Positions 17,791-26,226 of a stretch of 39,244 nt of DNA are shown in pieces. Source of the DNA: Verrucomicrobiota bacterium (lineage in GTDB: Bacteria > Verrucomicrobiota > Verrucomicrobiia > Limisphaerales > UBA9464); the NCBI GenBank assembly GCA_025363585.1, contig JANYDN010000024.1:1-39244 (forward strand), written 5' to 3'. The notes under the pieces were generated by a model, which was not told where the DNA came from, searched no databases, and saw nothing but the letters and a program-made list of their open reading frames with translations. The position numbers were made by a program, and so were the translations under genes. Position 1 is the stretch's first letter, and every line of letters begins with the position of its first letter.

Positions 17791-18153
17791 ATGAGAACGG
17801 AGAAAAAGCAGGCTTTGGCGCAGAAGCGCCGCTGGCGCGTACGCGCAAAGGTGACCGGCACCGCCGCACGTCCGCGGATGTCCGTGAAATTCACGGGCGC
17901 CCACATCTACGTGCAGTTCATCGACGACGCCGCCGGCCTCACGCTGGCCGCCGTCGGCACCCGAGACAAAGGCACCCCCACGGAAACAAAGGGCGCCAAT
18001 GTCCCCAACGCCATCGCGGTGGGCAAACGGGCCGCCGAAGCCGCCAAATCCAAGGGGATCGAGTCGGTTGTTTTCGACCGCGGTGCCTCACGGTACCACG
18101 GCAAGGTCAAGGCGCTCGCCGATGCGGCGCGCGAAGCGGGTCTGAAATTCTGA
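17791..18153 (+). CDS. rplR: 50S ribosomal protein L18
   Basis: 120 residues. '[20 protein letters not shown]', '[20 protein letters not shown]', '[20 protein letters not shown]' and '[18 protein letters not shown]' are typical. Binds 5S rRNA together with L5. Separated from rpsE by 14 bases that carry rpsE's Shine-Dalgarno. Confidence 0.96.
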   Translation: MRTEKKQALAQKRRWRVRAKVTGTAARPRMSVKFTGAHIYVQFIDDAAGLTLAAVGTRDKGTPTETKGANVPNAIAVGKRAAEAAKSKGIESVVFDRGASRYHGKVKALADAAREAGLKF

Positions 18154-18167
18154 CGAGGAGGTTTTCC

Positions 18168-18842
18168 GTGTCTGACGAAACCAATATTGCGACTCCCCCC
18201 GCCCCGGCCGCGCCCGCGGCCCCCCAATCCAACATGCCTTCCCAAAGCTACGGCGGGCATGGCGGCCATCATGGTGGTGGCCATGGAGGTCACGGCGGCC
18301 ATGGCGGCCGCGGTGGCCCCAATCGCCGTCGCCGTCCGATGGACGACGCCGGCAAGAGCGACGAAATGCCCGAGAAGGTCATCTTCATCAACCGCTCCGC
18401 CAAGGTGGTCAAAGGCGGTCGGCGCTTCAGTTTCAGCGCCCTCGTCGTCGTCGGAGACCGTCAGGGTCGCGTGGGTTTGGGTCTTGGCAAGAGCAACGAG
18501 GTTGCCGATGCCATCAAAAAGGGCGGCCAAAGCGCCAAGGTCGCGATGCTGCAGGTCAGCCTTTCCGGCCCGACCATCCCGCATGAGGTTTACTCCCATT
18601 TCGGCGGTGCCAAGGTGCTGCTCCGTCCCGCGAGCCCGGGTACCGGCCTCATTTGCGGCAAGACGGTTCGCGCCGTCGTCGAATGCGCCGGCGTCCGTGA
18701 TGTCCTCTCGAAATCGCTGGGCTCCAAGAATGCAGCCAACGTGGCCAAGGCCACGCAGAAGGCGCTGCTCAAGCTCCGTACCCGCGACGCCATCTTCAGG
18801 GCGCGTGGAATCGATAGCCGTCTGAAGAAGACCGTCGCCTGA
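18168..18842 (+). CDS. rpsE: 30S ribosomal protein S5 with Gly/His-rich N-terminal extension
   Basis: 224 residues against about 165 in E. coli. It starts at a GTG (18168) with a strong GAGGAGG 6 bases upstream, so the extension is translated. Residues 1-27 are Ala/Pro-rich, residues 28-50 are a Gly/His tract with six His (31, 34, 35, 39, 42, 45) and no Cys, then RRRR. The conserved protein begins near residue 69: '[20 protein letters not shown]', '[19 protein letters not shown]', '[20 protein letters not shown]'. S5 lies at the mRNA entry and affects fidelity. The His tract could bind metal ions, which is a guess. Confidence 0.95.
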   Translation: MSDETNIATPPAPAAPAAPQSNMPSQSYGGHGGHHGGGHGGHGGHGGRGGPNRRRRPMDDAGKSDEMPEKVIFINRSAKVVKGGRRFSFSALVVVGDRQGRVGLGLGKSNEVADAIKKGGQSAKVAMLQVSLSGPTIPHEVYSHFGGAKVLLRPASPGTGLICGKTVRAVVECAGVRDVLSKSLGSKNAANVAKATQKALLKLRTRDAIFRARGIDSRLKKTVA

Positions 18843-18846
18843 TCTT

Positions 18847-19311
18847 ATGCGCCTCCACGATCTCAAGCCCCGTCCTGGTGCCAAGCACCGTCGCAAACGC
18901 CTCGGTTCCGGCGAAAGCAGCGGCCACGGCAAAACCTCCGGCCGCGGTGGCAAGGGCCAATCCGCGCGTTCCGGTTCCTCGATCCGCATCGGATTCGAGG
19001 GCGGCCAGATGCCGCTCATCCGCCGCATGCCGAAGCGCGGGTTCAACAACGCCGAATTCAAGACCAGCTACCACGCCGTCAATCTCGACGCCCTCAATGC
19101 GTTCGACGATGGCACGGTGGTCGACGAGGCGTTGCTGCGCAAAGTGGGCCTCGCCAACGGACCCGGTCTCGGCAATGGCAAGGCCGTCCGGGTCAAGGTG
19201 CTTGCCCGCGGCGAATTGAAAAAGCGTCTCACGGTCCGTGCCGCCGCCTTCAGCAGCGCGGCCAAGGCAGCCATCGAGAAACTCGGTGGCACCGCCGAAG
19301 TCGCCGCCTGA
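18847..19311 (+). CDS. rplO: 50S ribosomal protein L15
   Basis: 154 residues. 'MRLHDLKPRPGAKHRRKRLG', 'GHGKTSGRGGKGQSARSGS' and 'GFEGGQMPLIRRMPKRGFNN' are the conserved N-terminal rRNA-binding blocks. It follows rpsE after only 4 bases, so rpmD (L30), which lies here in many bacteria, is absent. Confidence 0.96.
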   Translation: MRLHDLKPRPGAKHRRKRLGSGESSGHGKTSGRGGKGQSARSGSSIRIGFEGGQMPLIRRMPKRGFNNAEFKTSYHAVNLDALNAFDDGTVVDEALLRKVGLANGPGLGNGKAVRVKVLARGELKKRLTVRAAAFSSAAKAAIEKLGGTAEVAA

Positions 19312-19341
19312 CGTTCCGTTTTCTTTTTCCAACGTTCCACC

Positions 19342-20715
19342 ATGCTGGGCCAGATCCTAAAGACCTTCGGCAACTGCCTGAAGATTCCCGAGCTTCGCTC
19401 GCGGATCATCTTCACGGTGCTCGTGTTGCTCGTGGCCCGCATCGTCGCGTTGACGCCGATCCCCGGATTGGACGGCCACGCCCTCAACGAACACATCGAA
19501 AAGCGTTCGACCGAGGGCGGCGGGATGATGAATCTGTACAGCATGTTCACCGGCGGTGCCCTGGAGAAGTGCTCCGTCGGGTCCCTCGGCATCATGCCGT
19601 ACATCTCCGCGACGATCATCATCCAGTTGCTTTCCGCCGTTTTGCCTGGCTTGGCCAAGTTGGCCCGCGAGGAAGGCGGACGCGCCAAGATCATCGCATA
19701 CGGCCGCTATCTCACCGTCCTTTTGTGCCTCGGCCAAGGGTTGGTCATGGCCATCGGATGGGAGAATCCCAAGGCGACGTTCGACTTCGACGGTAAATTG
19801 GTGCTGATCGACAACCGTTTCATCTATCTGGCGCAGACGGTCATCATCCTGAGTACCGGGACGCTCATGCTCATGTGGCTGGGCGAACAGATCTCCGAGC
19901 GGGGCGTCGGCAACGGCGTTTCCCTCGTGATCACCATCGGAATCCTGGCGCGGTTGCCGATGGCGGCCACCGAGATTTTCAATGGGTTTGTTTCCCATGA
20001 CGGCGTGGCGGCGCGGTATCACTGGCCGCACGGCGTCCTCTTGATCGTATTGCTGGTCGTCGTGGTGGCCGGCGTGATCATGGTCACCCAGGCGCAGCGC
20101 AAGATTCCCGTCCAATACGCCCAGCGGGCCGTCGGCAAAAAGGTGTATTCCGGTGGCAATTCGTTCATGCCCCTTCGCGTGAACTACGCGGGCGTCATGC
20201 CCGTGATCTTTGCCTCGGCGATCCTGATGTTTCCCGCGATGCTGTTCGAGAAGCTCGGCCAGGCAAAGTCGCTCGGCTTCTTCCTCGAGTTGGCGCGACT
20301 CATGAGGAACGACTCGTGGTTCTATCTGGTGGCCGAGTCGCTGATGATCATCTTTTTCAGCTACTTCTGGGTGGCCACGCAGTTCAATGAATTGCAGATC
20401 GCCGACGACCTGAAGAAACATGGTGGCTATATCCCGGGCGTGCGTCCGGGCGTTGCCACCAGCGATTTCCTTCACAAGTCCATGAGTCGCCTGACGCTGG
20501 CCGGGGCGATCTTTCTGGCGATCCTGGCCGGTATCCCGTGGCTCATGCACCGGTTCATGAGCATCAATTTCAACGTCGCGACCTTCTTTGGCGGCACCTC
20601 GCTGCTGATCACGGTCGGCGTCCTGCTGGATACGATGCGACAGATGGAGTCGTTCCTGTTGCTCCGGCAATACGATGGATTTTTGAAAAAGGGCCGTGTT
20701 CGGGGACGTTCCTGA
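19342..20715 (+). CDS. secY: Preprotein translocase subunit SecY
   Basis: 457 residues, ten expected membrane helices. Typical 'LMLWLGEQISERGVGNGVSL' region (seen as LMLMWLGEQISERGVGNGVS), plug and pore region 'SLGIMPYISATIIIQLL', loop 'AQRKIPVQYAQRAVGKKVYS', 'GNSFMPLRVNYAGVMPVIFA' and 'PGVRPGVATSDFLHKSMSRL'. It is the channel for Sec-dependent export and insertion of the secreted and membrane proteins encoded in the window. Standard place after rplO. Confidence 0.97.
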   Translation: MLGQILKTFGNCLKIPELRSRIIFTVLVLLVARIVALTPIPGLDGHALNEHIEKRSTEGGGMMNLYSMFTGGALEKCSVGSLGIMPYISATIIIQLLSAVLPGLAKLAREEGGRAKIIAYGRYLTVLLCLGQGLVMAIGWENPKATFDFDGKLVLIDNRFIYLAQTVIILSTGTLMLMWLGEQISERGVGNGVSLVITIGILARLPMAATEIFNGFVSHDGVAARYHWPHGVLLIVLLVVVVAGVIMVTQAQRKIPVQYAQRAVGKKVYSGGNSFMPLRVNYAGVMPVIFASAILMFPAMLFEKLGQAKSLGFFLELARLMRNDSWFYLVAESLMIIFFSYFWVATQFNELQIADDLKKHGGYIPGVRPGVATSDFLHKSMSRLTLAGAIFLAILAGIPWLMHRFMSINFNVATFFGGTSLLITVGVLLDTMRQMESFLLLRQYDGFLKKGRVRGRS

Positions 20716-20784
20716 ACGCAGTCCGAGTTCTTTGTCAGAATCAACGGTTTACCAGTCGTCCCGCGTGGGGCGATGACCCCTAGC

Positions 20785-21555
20785 ATGGCCAAACCGATCC
20801 TAAAGACGCCGGCCGAAATCGATTCGATGAGGCGGGCGGGAAGGATCGCGATGACGGTGCTTCGGCGGGCGGTCTCGGCAGTGACGCCCGGCGTCACGAC
20901 GGGCGAACTCGACCGGTTGGTCGGAGAGGCAATCCAATCGCATGGTGCGACGAGTGCGTTCCGCGGCTACCGGGATTTCCCGGCGGAATGCTGCATCTCG
21001 GTCAACGAGGGAGTGATCCACGGGATCGGCGACTCGCGGCGGCTCCAGTTTGGCGATCTGGTGAAGATCGACATCGGGGTCCGGCACGAAGGTTTCGTCG
21101 GGGATCTTGCCATCACGGTGCCGTGTGGTGGATGCTCGCCCCTCGGCCAAAAGCTGATGGACGTCACCACCCAGGCGCTGCGCGAGGGGATCAGCCACGC
21201 GCGCGCTGGAAACACGACGAACGACATCGGCAAGGCGGTCCAGAAGATCGTCGAATCCGCGGGATTCGGCGTGGTCCGTGAGTTTTGCGGTCACGGTGTG
21301 GGACGCGGTGTCCACGAGGAACCGCAGGTGCCCAATTACTTGGATCGGCGGGGCGGGACGCGGCTCCGGGCGGGGATGACGATCGCGATCGAGCCAATGG
21401 TGACGGTGGGTAGCCCCGCGGTGAAATTATTGGATGACCAATGGACTGTGGTGACGCAGGATAGACAACCCGCCGCTCATTTCGAGCACACGGTGTTGGT
21501 GACGGACGGGGAACCTGAGATTCTGACAAGCGATGATTTGCCGCCGCTTTATTGA
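20785..21555 (+). CDS. map: Methionine aminopeptidase, type I
   Basis: 256 residues from the ATG at 20785 ('MAKPILKTPAEIDSMRRAGR'); an ATG at 20773 would add four residues and cannot be excluded. The five metal ligands are visible: Asp96, Asp107 (KIDIGVRHEGFVGDLA), His170 (FCGHGVGRGVHEEP), Glu203 (IAIEPMV) and Glu234 (HFEHTVLVTDG). It removes the initiator Met in the cytosol. The gene after it in many genomes, infA, is missing; rpmJ follows directly. Confidence 0.95.
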   Translation: MAKPILKTPAEIDSMRRAGRIAMTVLRRAVSAVTPGVTTGELDRLVGEAIQSHGATSAFRGYRDFPAECCISVNEGVIHGIGDSRRLQFGDLVKIDIGVRHEGFVGDLAITVPCGGCSPLGQKLMDVTTQALREGISHARAGNTTNDIGKAVQKIVESAGFGVVREFCGHGVGRGVHEEPQVPNYLDRRGGTRLRAGMTIAIEPMVTVGSPAVKLLDDQWTVVTQDRQPAAHFEHTVLVTDGEPEILTSDDLPPLY

Positions 21556-21587
21556 GCGGTGGAGAAAAAGTATAAGGATTTGGAAAG

Positions 21588-21701
21588 ATGAAAGTTCGAG
21601 CCTCGGTCAAGAAGCTTTGCGAGAACTGCAAAATGGTCCGGCGCAAAGGGGTGATCCGCGTGATCTGCTCCAATGCCCGCCACAAGCAGCGTCAGGGTTG
21701 A
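21588..21701 (+). CDS. rpmJ: 50S ribosomal protein L36
   Basis: 37 residues, beginning [11 protein letters not shown] and ending RHKQRQG. It holds the zinc ribbon of the Cys-type L36: Cys11 and Cys14 (LCENCKMV), Cys27 (VICSNARHK) and His32. It is a small zinc-binding protein of the large subunit. It sits 32 bases after map and 17 before rpsM; AAGG and GGAAAG lie upstream of the start. Confidence 0.95.
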   Translation: MKVRASVKKLCENCKMVRRKGVIRVICSNARHKQRQG

Positions 21702-21718
21702 TTTAAGGATTTTTTGCC

Positions 21719-22114
21719 ATGCCACGTATTTTGGGTGTCGACATTCCGGGCGAGAAGCGCGTTGAGATCGCGCTCCGCTACATTTATGGGTTGGGTCCGG
21801 TGAACTCGCGCGAGGTTCTCGCCCGGGCCAACATCGATCCGGCTCTCCGCGCCAAAAACCTCTCCGAGGCGCAGCTTTCCCAGATCGTCAACGCGATCAC
21901 GGAAGGCAAATACATCATCGAGGGCGACCTTCGCCGGGAGATCGGCATGAACCTGAAGCGACTTCAGGCAATCAAGTCGTACCGGGGAACGCGCCACCTG
22001 CGCGGGTTGCCCGTGAGAGGCCAACGCACCCAGACGAACTCGCGCAGCCGCAAGGGGCCGCGCAAGACCGTCGGAGTGCAGCGGAATCCGAACGCCAAGG
22101 CCGGGACGCATTGA
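21719..22114 (+). CDS. rpsM: 30S ribosomal protein S13
   Basis: 131 residues. 'MPRILGVDIPGEKRVEIALR', 'YIYGLGPVNSREVLARANID', 'EGDLRREIGMNLKRLQAIKS' and 'RGTRHLRGLPVRGQRTQTNS' are diagnostic. It contacts P-site tRNA and bridges to the large subunit. The basic C-terminal tail is normal. Confidence 0.97.
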   Translation: MPRILGVDIPGEKRVEIALRYIYGLGPVNSREVLARANIDPALRAKNLSEAQLSQIVNAITEGKYIIEGDLRREIGMNLKRLQAIKSYRGTRHLRGLPVRGQRTQTNSRSRKGPRKTVGVQRNPNAKAGTH

Positions 22115-22155
22115 TCCCGGCATCCACCGAATTTATTCCCACCTGAAGCACTGAT

Positions 22156-22779
22156 ATGGCTGACGAGACGAAGCCCAAAAAGGCCGCGACGAAGACCGAG
22201 GGCGGCGAGGCCGCCCCCGCCGCGGAAAAGCCGGCAAAGGCCAAGAAGCCCGCCGCTGCCCCGGCCGAGGGCGCTGCTGCCCCCGCCGCCGCCGCTACCC
22301 CTGCCGCCGGAGCGGCTCCGGCCGCGCCCGCTGCCCCCGCTTTGGCGGGTGCCGCCGCCGCCCCCACCGCCGCCGAACTGCTCGGCGAGGATCCGAAGGC
22401 CACGAAGATCATCCGCGCCAAGGGCGCGAAGAACATCGCGGTCGGGGTCGCCAACATCCTAGCGACGTTCAACAACACCCAGGTGACGATCACCGACATG
22501 CAGGGGAATTCGCTGGGATGGAGCACCTCCGGCCGCGTCGGGTTCAAGGGTTCCCGCAAGAGCACCGCTTTCGCCGCCCAGCAAGCCGCGCAGGACGCCG
22601 CCCGCCAGGCGATGTCCCACGGGTTGCGCGAGGTCGAGATCCGCGTCAGCGGACCCGGCTCCGGCCGCGAATCCGCGATCCGCGCCCTCCAGGCCATCGG
22701 TCTGGAGATCACCACGATCAAGGATGTCACCCCGATCCCCCACAACGGCTGCCGCCCGCGCAAGAAGCGCCGCGTCTAA
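22156..22779 (+). CDS. rpsK: 30S ribosomal protein S11 with long Ala/Pro/Lys-rich N-terminal extension
   Basis: 207 residues against about 129 in E. coli. Residues 1-35 are Lys/Ala/Glu-rich and residues 36-72 almost only Ala, Pro and Gly; the conserved protein begins near residue 84 ('[20 protein letters not shown]', '[20 protein letters not shown]', '[20 protein letters not shown]', '[18 protein letters not shown]'). No good start codon lies nearer the core, so the extension appears real. S11 forms part of the platform and the mRNA exit region. Extension function unknown; it resembles linker or histone-H1-like tails. Confidence 0.95.
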   Translation: MADETKPKKAATKTEGGEAAPAAEKPAKAKKPAAAPAEGAAAPAAAATPAAGAAPAAPAAPALAGAAAAPTAAELLGEDPKATKIIRAKGAKNIAVGVANILATFNNTQVTITDMQGNSLGWSTSGRVGFKGSRKSTAFAAQQAAQDAARQAMSHGLREVEIRVSGPGSGRESAIRALQAIGLEITTIKDVTPIPHNGCRPRKKRRV

Positions 22780-22803
22780 CCGCAACCCTTTCCATCGCAC
22801 AAA

Positions 22804-23412
22804 ATGGCTCGTTACACTGGTCCCCGCGTACGCATCAGCCGTAGGCTCGGCGTTCCCATCTTCGGCCCCTCGAAGTATCTCGAGCGCCGCAACTATCCGC
22901 CGGGCATGCACGGCCCGAAGTCGCGCCGCAAGAACAGCGACTACGCCGTCGGCCTGATCGAGAAGCAGAAGCTGCGTTTCTTCTACGGCCTCATGGAGCG
23001 GCAGTTTCGCAACGTGTACGAGCGCGCGCTCCGCATGCGTGGCGTCACGGGCGAGAAGATGCTTCAGATCCTCGAGACCCGTCTCGACAATCTCGTCTAC
23101 CATTCGGGCCTGGCGTTGACCCGTCCCGCCGCCCGCCAGTTGGTCGGCCACGGCCACGTCAAGGTCAATGGCCGCAAGGTCAGCGTCTCCAGCTTCGCCG
23201 TCAAAGTGGGCGACATCATCGAGGTCCGCGACCATCCGAAGTCCAAGGCGATCGCCCAGAAGAACCTCGAGGGCTCCACGGCCCGCGTCGTTCCCGACTG
23301 GCTCACGGTCGACCGCGAGCACCTCAAGTCCACGCTGCTCCGCATCCCGTCCCGCGACGAGATCAACCCGATTGCCAACGAGCAGGCCGTCGTCGAGTTT
23401 TACAGCCGCTGA
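22804..23412 (+). CDS. rpsD: 30S ribosomal protein S4
   Basis: 202 residues. 'MARYTGPRVRISRRLGVPIF', 'RRKNSDYAVGLIEKQKLRFF', 'ETRLDNLVYHSGLALTRPAA' and the S4 RNA-binding domain 'ARQLVGHGHVKVNGRKV' identify it. The N-terminal Cys zinc site of some S4 proteins is absent. It nucleates 30S assembly. In other bacteria it also represses the alpha operon; the hairpin that follows it is worth noting. Confidence 0.97.
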   Translation: MARYTGPRVRISRRLGVPIFGPSKYLERRNYPPGMHGPKSRRKNSDYAVGLIEKQKLRFFYGLMERQFRNVYERALRMRGVTGEKMLQILETRLDNLVYHSGLALTRPAARQLVGHGHVKVNGRKVSVSSFAVKVGDIIEVRDHPKSKAIAQKNLEGSTARVVPDWLTVDREHLKSTLLRIPSRDEINPIANEQAVVEFYSR

Positions 23413-23439
23413 TTTGTTCCCGACAACACCGTAAACCCC

Positions 23440-23456
23440 CCGGCGCGGTGCGCCGG
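23440..23456 (+). other. Perfect GC hairpin between rpsD and rpoA
   Basis: CCGGCGC-GGT-GCGCCGG: 7-bp perfect stem with a 3-base loop, followed by an AT-rich stretch without a U-run. The rpsD-rpoA gap (121 bases) is the widest inside the cluster. It could be an attenuator, an mRNA-processing site or a leader structure for rpoA; it is not a canonical terminator. Confidence 0.45.
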
Positions 23457-23533
23457 ATTTGCAATTATATGGGATGGTCCCCGGCGGGAACCCGGGCGGG
23501 ACGGTCCAGTTTAAAATTGCAGCCCTATTGATT

Positions 23534-24547
23534 ATGCCAGTTCGTCTTGGTCGTTTCGAACTCCCCAAGCGTCTCGTCAAGGACGAGGCCACCGTCACGG
23601 AGAACTACGCGAAGTTCATCGCCGAGCCCTTTGAAACGGGCTACGGCCACACCGTCGGCAACTCGATCCGCCGCGTCCTGCTCTCGTCCCTCGAGGGGGC
23701 CGCGATCACGTCCGTCAAGATCGATGGCGCGATGCACGAGTTCACCACCGTCGACGGCGTGGTGGAGGATGTCACGGACATCGTCCTGAACCTGAAGAAG
23801 ATCAAGTTCAAGATGCACTCCCGCGACCCGCAGACGCTCCTGCTTTCCGCGAACAAAGAGGGTGCCGTCACGGCCGGGGACATCCAGGTCAACCAGAACG
23901 TCGAGGTCGTCAATCCCGGCCAACACATCTGCACCCTCGACCGGAAAAAGAAGTTCGAGATGGAGATCGAGGTCAAGGTAGGCCGCGGTTTCTGCCCGTG
24001 GGACGAGAACAAGAAGGTCGACCAGGCGATCGGCGTGATCGCGATCGACTCGATGTTCTCCCCGGTTTCCCGCGTTCGTTACGGTGTCGAGGCCGCCCGT
24101 GTCGGGCAACGCACCGACTACGACAAGCTCTTGATCGAGATCTGGACCGACGGTCGGATCAGCCCCGACGACGCGCTGACGCAGGCCTCGGCGATCCTCC
24201 AGCACCATCTCGACGTGTTCGTCGGCTACGACAAGAACGCCGTCGAGTTCGAGGAGGAGACGAAGCCGGCCGACGACGACAAGTCGAAGCTGAAGAAGTT
24301 GCTGAACATGTCGGTCAATGAGATCGAGCTCAGCGTCCGCGCCGCGAACTGCCTCAACAACGCCAACATCACGTCGGTCGGGCAGCTCGCGATGAAGTCC
24401 GAGCAGGAGATGTTGAAGTACCGCAATTTCGGCAAGAAATCCCTCAACGAGATCAAGGAAAAGCTCGCCGCGCTCGGCCTCACGCTGGGCATGACGTTCG
24501 AGCCCGGACTCCTCGATCCGCAGTCGGAAGTTGCCAAGAAGCTCTAA
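23534..24547 (+). CDS. rpoA: RNA polymerase alpha subunit
   Basis: 337 residues from the ATG at 23534 ('MPVRLGRFELPKRLVKDEAT'); the ATG-like frame from 23459 reads through the intergenic hairpin region and is unlikely. The N-terminal dimerisation domain ('GYGHTVGNSIRRVLLSSLEG', 'VNPGQHICTLD', 'RVRYGVEAARVGQRTDYDKL') is joined by an acidic linker to the C-terminal domain ('ELSVRAANCLNNANITSVGQ', 'RNFGKKSLNEIKEKLAALGL'), which binds UP elements and activators. Such A-tracts occur upstream of the candidate rplB promoter. Confidence 0.97.
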   Translation: MPVRLGRFELPKRLVKDEATVTENYAKFIAEPFETGYGHTVGNSIRRVLLSSLEGAAITSVKIDGAMHEFTTVDGVVEDVTDIVLNLKKIKFKMHSRDPQTLLLSANKEGAVTAGDIQVNQNVEVVNPGQHICTLDRKKKFEMEIEVKVGRGFCPWDENKKVDQAIGVIAIDSMFSPVSRVRYGVEAARVGQRTDYDKLLIEIWTDGRISPDDALTQASAILQHHLDVFVGYDKNAVEFEEETKPADDDKSKLKKLLNMSVNEIELSVRAANCLNNANITSVGQLAMKSEQEMLKYRNFGKKSLNEIKEKLAALGLTLGMTFEPGLLDPQSEVAKKL

Positions 24548-24559
24548 TTCCCCCGCACC

Positions 24560-25054
24560 ATGCGACACCTCAAGCGCAACACGAAGTTCGGGCGCCACGG
24601 CGACCACCGCAACGCCATGCTCGCCAACATGGCGTGCAGCCTCATCAAGCACCGCCGCATCACCACCACGATCACCAAGGCCAAGGTGCTCCGTCCCGTC
24701 GTCGAGAAGCTCGTGACCCTCGGTCGCGACGCCATCGGCGCGCCCACGGACAAGGGCGTGCATCTCCGTCGCCTCGCCGCCGCCAAGCTTCGCCAGCAGC
24801 CCCGCAGCCTTTTCCGTGGCACTCCCACGGCCAAGGGCAAGGCCGCCCGCGACGCGTGGCGCGAGAACGAGGATGTCGTCCACATCCTGTTCGACATGAT
24901 CGCCCCCGTGTTCAAGGACCGGGTGGGTGGTTACCTCCGCATCGTGAAGCTCGGACAACGCAATGGTGATTCCGCCCAGGAGGCGATCATCGAGTTCGTC
25001 GATCCCACGGCCGCGGTGCCGGCGACTCCCGCCGCGACCGACGCGGCGAAGTAG
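24560..25054 (+). CDS. rplQ: 50S ribosomal protein L17
   Basis: 164 residues; the family core is about 120. 'MRHLKRNTKFGRHGDHRNAM', 'LITTTITKAK'-like block and 'RVGGYLRIVKLGQRNGDSAQ' are conserved. An insert in the middle and an Ala/Thr/Pro-rich tail (about the last 20 residues) account for the extra length. Last gene of the cluster, 12 bases after rpoA, followed by a strong terminator. Confidence 0.96.
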   Translation: MRHLKRNTKFGRHGDHRNAMLANMACSLIKHRRITTTITKAKVLRPVVEKLVTLGRDAIGAPTDKGVHLRRLAAAKLRQQPRSLFRGTPTAKGKAARDAWRENEDVVHILFDMIAPVFKDRVGGYLRIVKLGQRNGDSAQEAIIEFVDPTAAVPATPAATDAAK

Positions 25055-25083
25055 ACGCGACGGACCCACCGGTCCGCACATCC

Positions 25084-25122
25084 AAAGGCGTCCGCCCCCA
25101 CCGGCGGGCGCCTTTTGTTTTT
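25084..25122 (+). terminator. Rho-independent terminator of the ribosomal cluster
   Basis: 13-bp stem (25084-25096 with 25103-25115, one G-T pair) around the loop CCCACC, followed by a T-rich tail (25113-25122: TTTTGTTTTT). It lies 29 bases after rplQ and separates the ribosomal cluster from the MoxR operon. Confidence 0.92.
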
Positions 25123-25202
25123 GTCCCTTGCCTAGCGACGGTCCCGACCGACACGCTCGTCGAAACAATTCCCGAGCGACCCGGTCCAACACGCGCCAAC
25201 CA

Positions 25203-26201
25203 ATGACCACCGAAGAAGCCATTGCCAAATTCCGGGATGCCTATTCCGCGATCCGAAACGAAATCGGCCGGGTCATGGTGGGCCAGGACGCCACCGTCGA
25301 GGGAACCCTCAATGCCATACTCGCCGGCGGACACGTCCTTCTCGAGGGCGTTCCCGGCCTCGGCAAAACGCTCCTCGTGCGCACGCTCGCGGATGTCCTC
25401 GAACTCTCTTTCTCCCGGATCCAATTCACGCCGGACCTGATGCCGGCCGACATCCTCGGCACCAATCTCGTCGTCGAGGGACCGACCGGTCGCCGCGAAT
25501 TCCAATTCCAAAAGGGTCCGGTGTTCGCGCATCTGGTGCTCGCCGACGAAATCAACCGCGCGACGCCCAAGACGCAGTCGGCGATGCTCGAGGCGATGCA
25601 GGAACGACAGGTCACCGCGGGTGGCGCGGTCCGTCCGCTGCCCTTGCCGTTCTTCGTGCTCGCGACCCAGAACCCGATCGACCAGGAGGGAACCTACCCG
25701 CTGCCCGAGGCGCAGTTGGACCGCTTTTTCTTCAAGTTGGTCGTCGGCTATCCGACCGCGGACGAGTTGACCGAGGTGATCAACCGCACCACGGAAGGAA
25801 AACAGGATGCACCGGACCGCGTGCTGGATGGCCCGACGCTCGTCGAGCTGCAGCAGTTGGTGCGGCAGGTGCCGATCGCGTCGCACGTGAAGGACTACGC
25901 CGTGCGCCTCGTGCTCGCGACGCACCCGAAGACCGCGACCGCGCTCTCCATCACCAACCAATACCTCCGCTTCGGCAGCAGCCCGCGCGGCGCGCAGGTG
26001 CTGATCCTCGCCGCCAAGGTCCGGGCACTGACGCAGGGTCGCTTCAACGTCAGCTTCGACGACATCGCGTCGGCTGCCGTTCCCGGTCTCCGGCACCGGC
26101 TCATCGTGAATTTCGAGGCCGAGGCGGAAGGCATCACCACCGAGCACGTCATCCACCAGATCCTGCGCGAGGTGCCGCGGGACGCGGCGGTGACCGCCTG
26201 A
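25203..26201 (+). CDS. MoxR-family AAA+ ATPase
   Basis: 332 residues from the ATG at 25203, the usual MoxR length. Walker A 'EGVPGLGKT' (48-56), Walker B 'LVLADEINRA' (111-120), 'TQSAMLEAMQERQVT', sensor 1 'ATQNPIDQEGTYPLPEAQLD', and a C-terminal lid with 'GSSPRGAQVLILAAKVRAL'. MoxR proteins work with VWA proteins as chaperones that load metal cofactors or assemble complexes (MoxR for methanol dehydrogenase, CoxD for CO dehydrogenase, RavA-ViaA). First gene of an eight-gene operon that holds several VWA proteins and a molybdoenzyme. 25 bases to the DUF58 gene. Confidence 0.93.
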   Translation: MTTEEAIAKFRDAYSAIRNEIGRVMVGQDATVEGTLNAILAGGHVLLEGVPGLGKTLLVRTLADVLELSFSRIQFTPDLMPADILGTNLVVEGPTGRREFQFQKGPVFAHLVLADEINRATPKTQSAMLEAMQERQVTAGGAVRPLPLPFFVLATQNPIDQEGTYPLPEAQLDRFFFKLVVGYPTADELTEVINRTTEGKQDAPDRVLDGPTLVELQQLVRQVPIASHVKDYAVRLVLATHPKTATALSITNQYLRFGSSPRGAQVLILAAKVRALTQGRFNVSFDDIASAAVPGLRHRLIVNFEAEAEGITTEHVIHQILREVPRDAAVTA

Positions 26202-26226
26202 AGGGCCGGCCGCCAAGGAAACCCGC

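Noticed and set aside
18837-18850. Search for rpmD (L30) between rpsE and rplO
   Set aside because: Only four bases separate the two genes, so there is no room for it.
23525-25228. Minus-strand 567-codon open frame
   Set aside because: Antisense to rpoA and rplQ; its Val/Leu/Asp/Arg-rich composition is typical of antisense frames in GC-rich genes.
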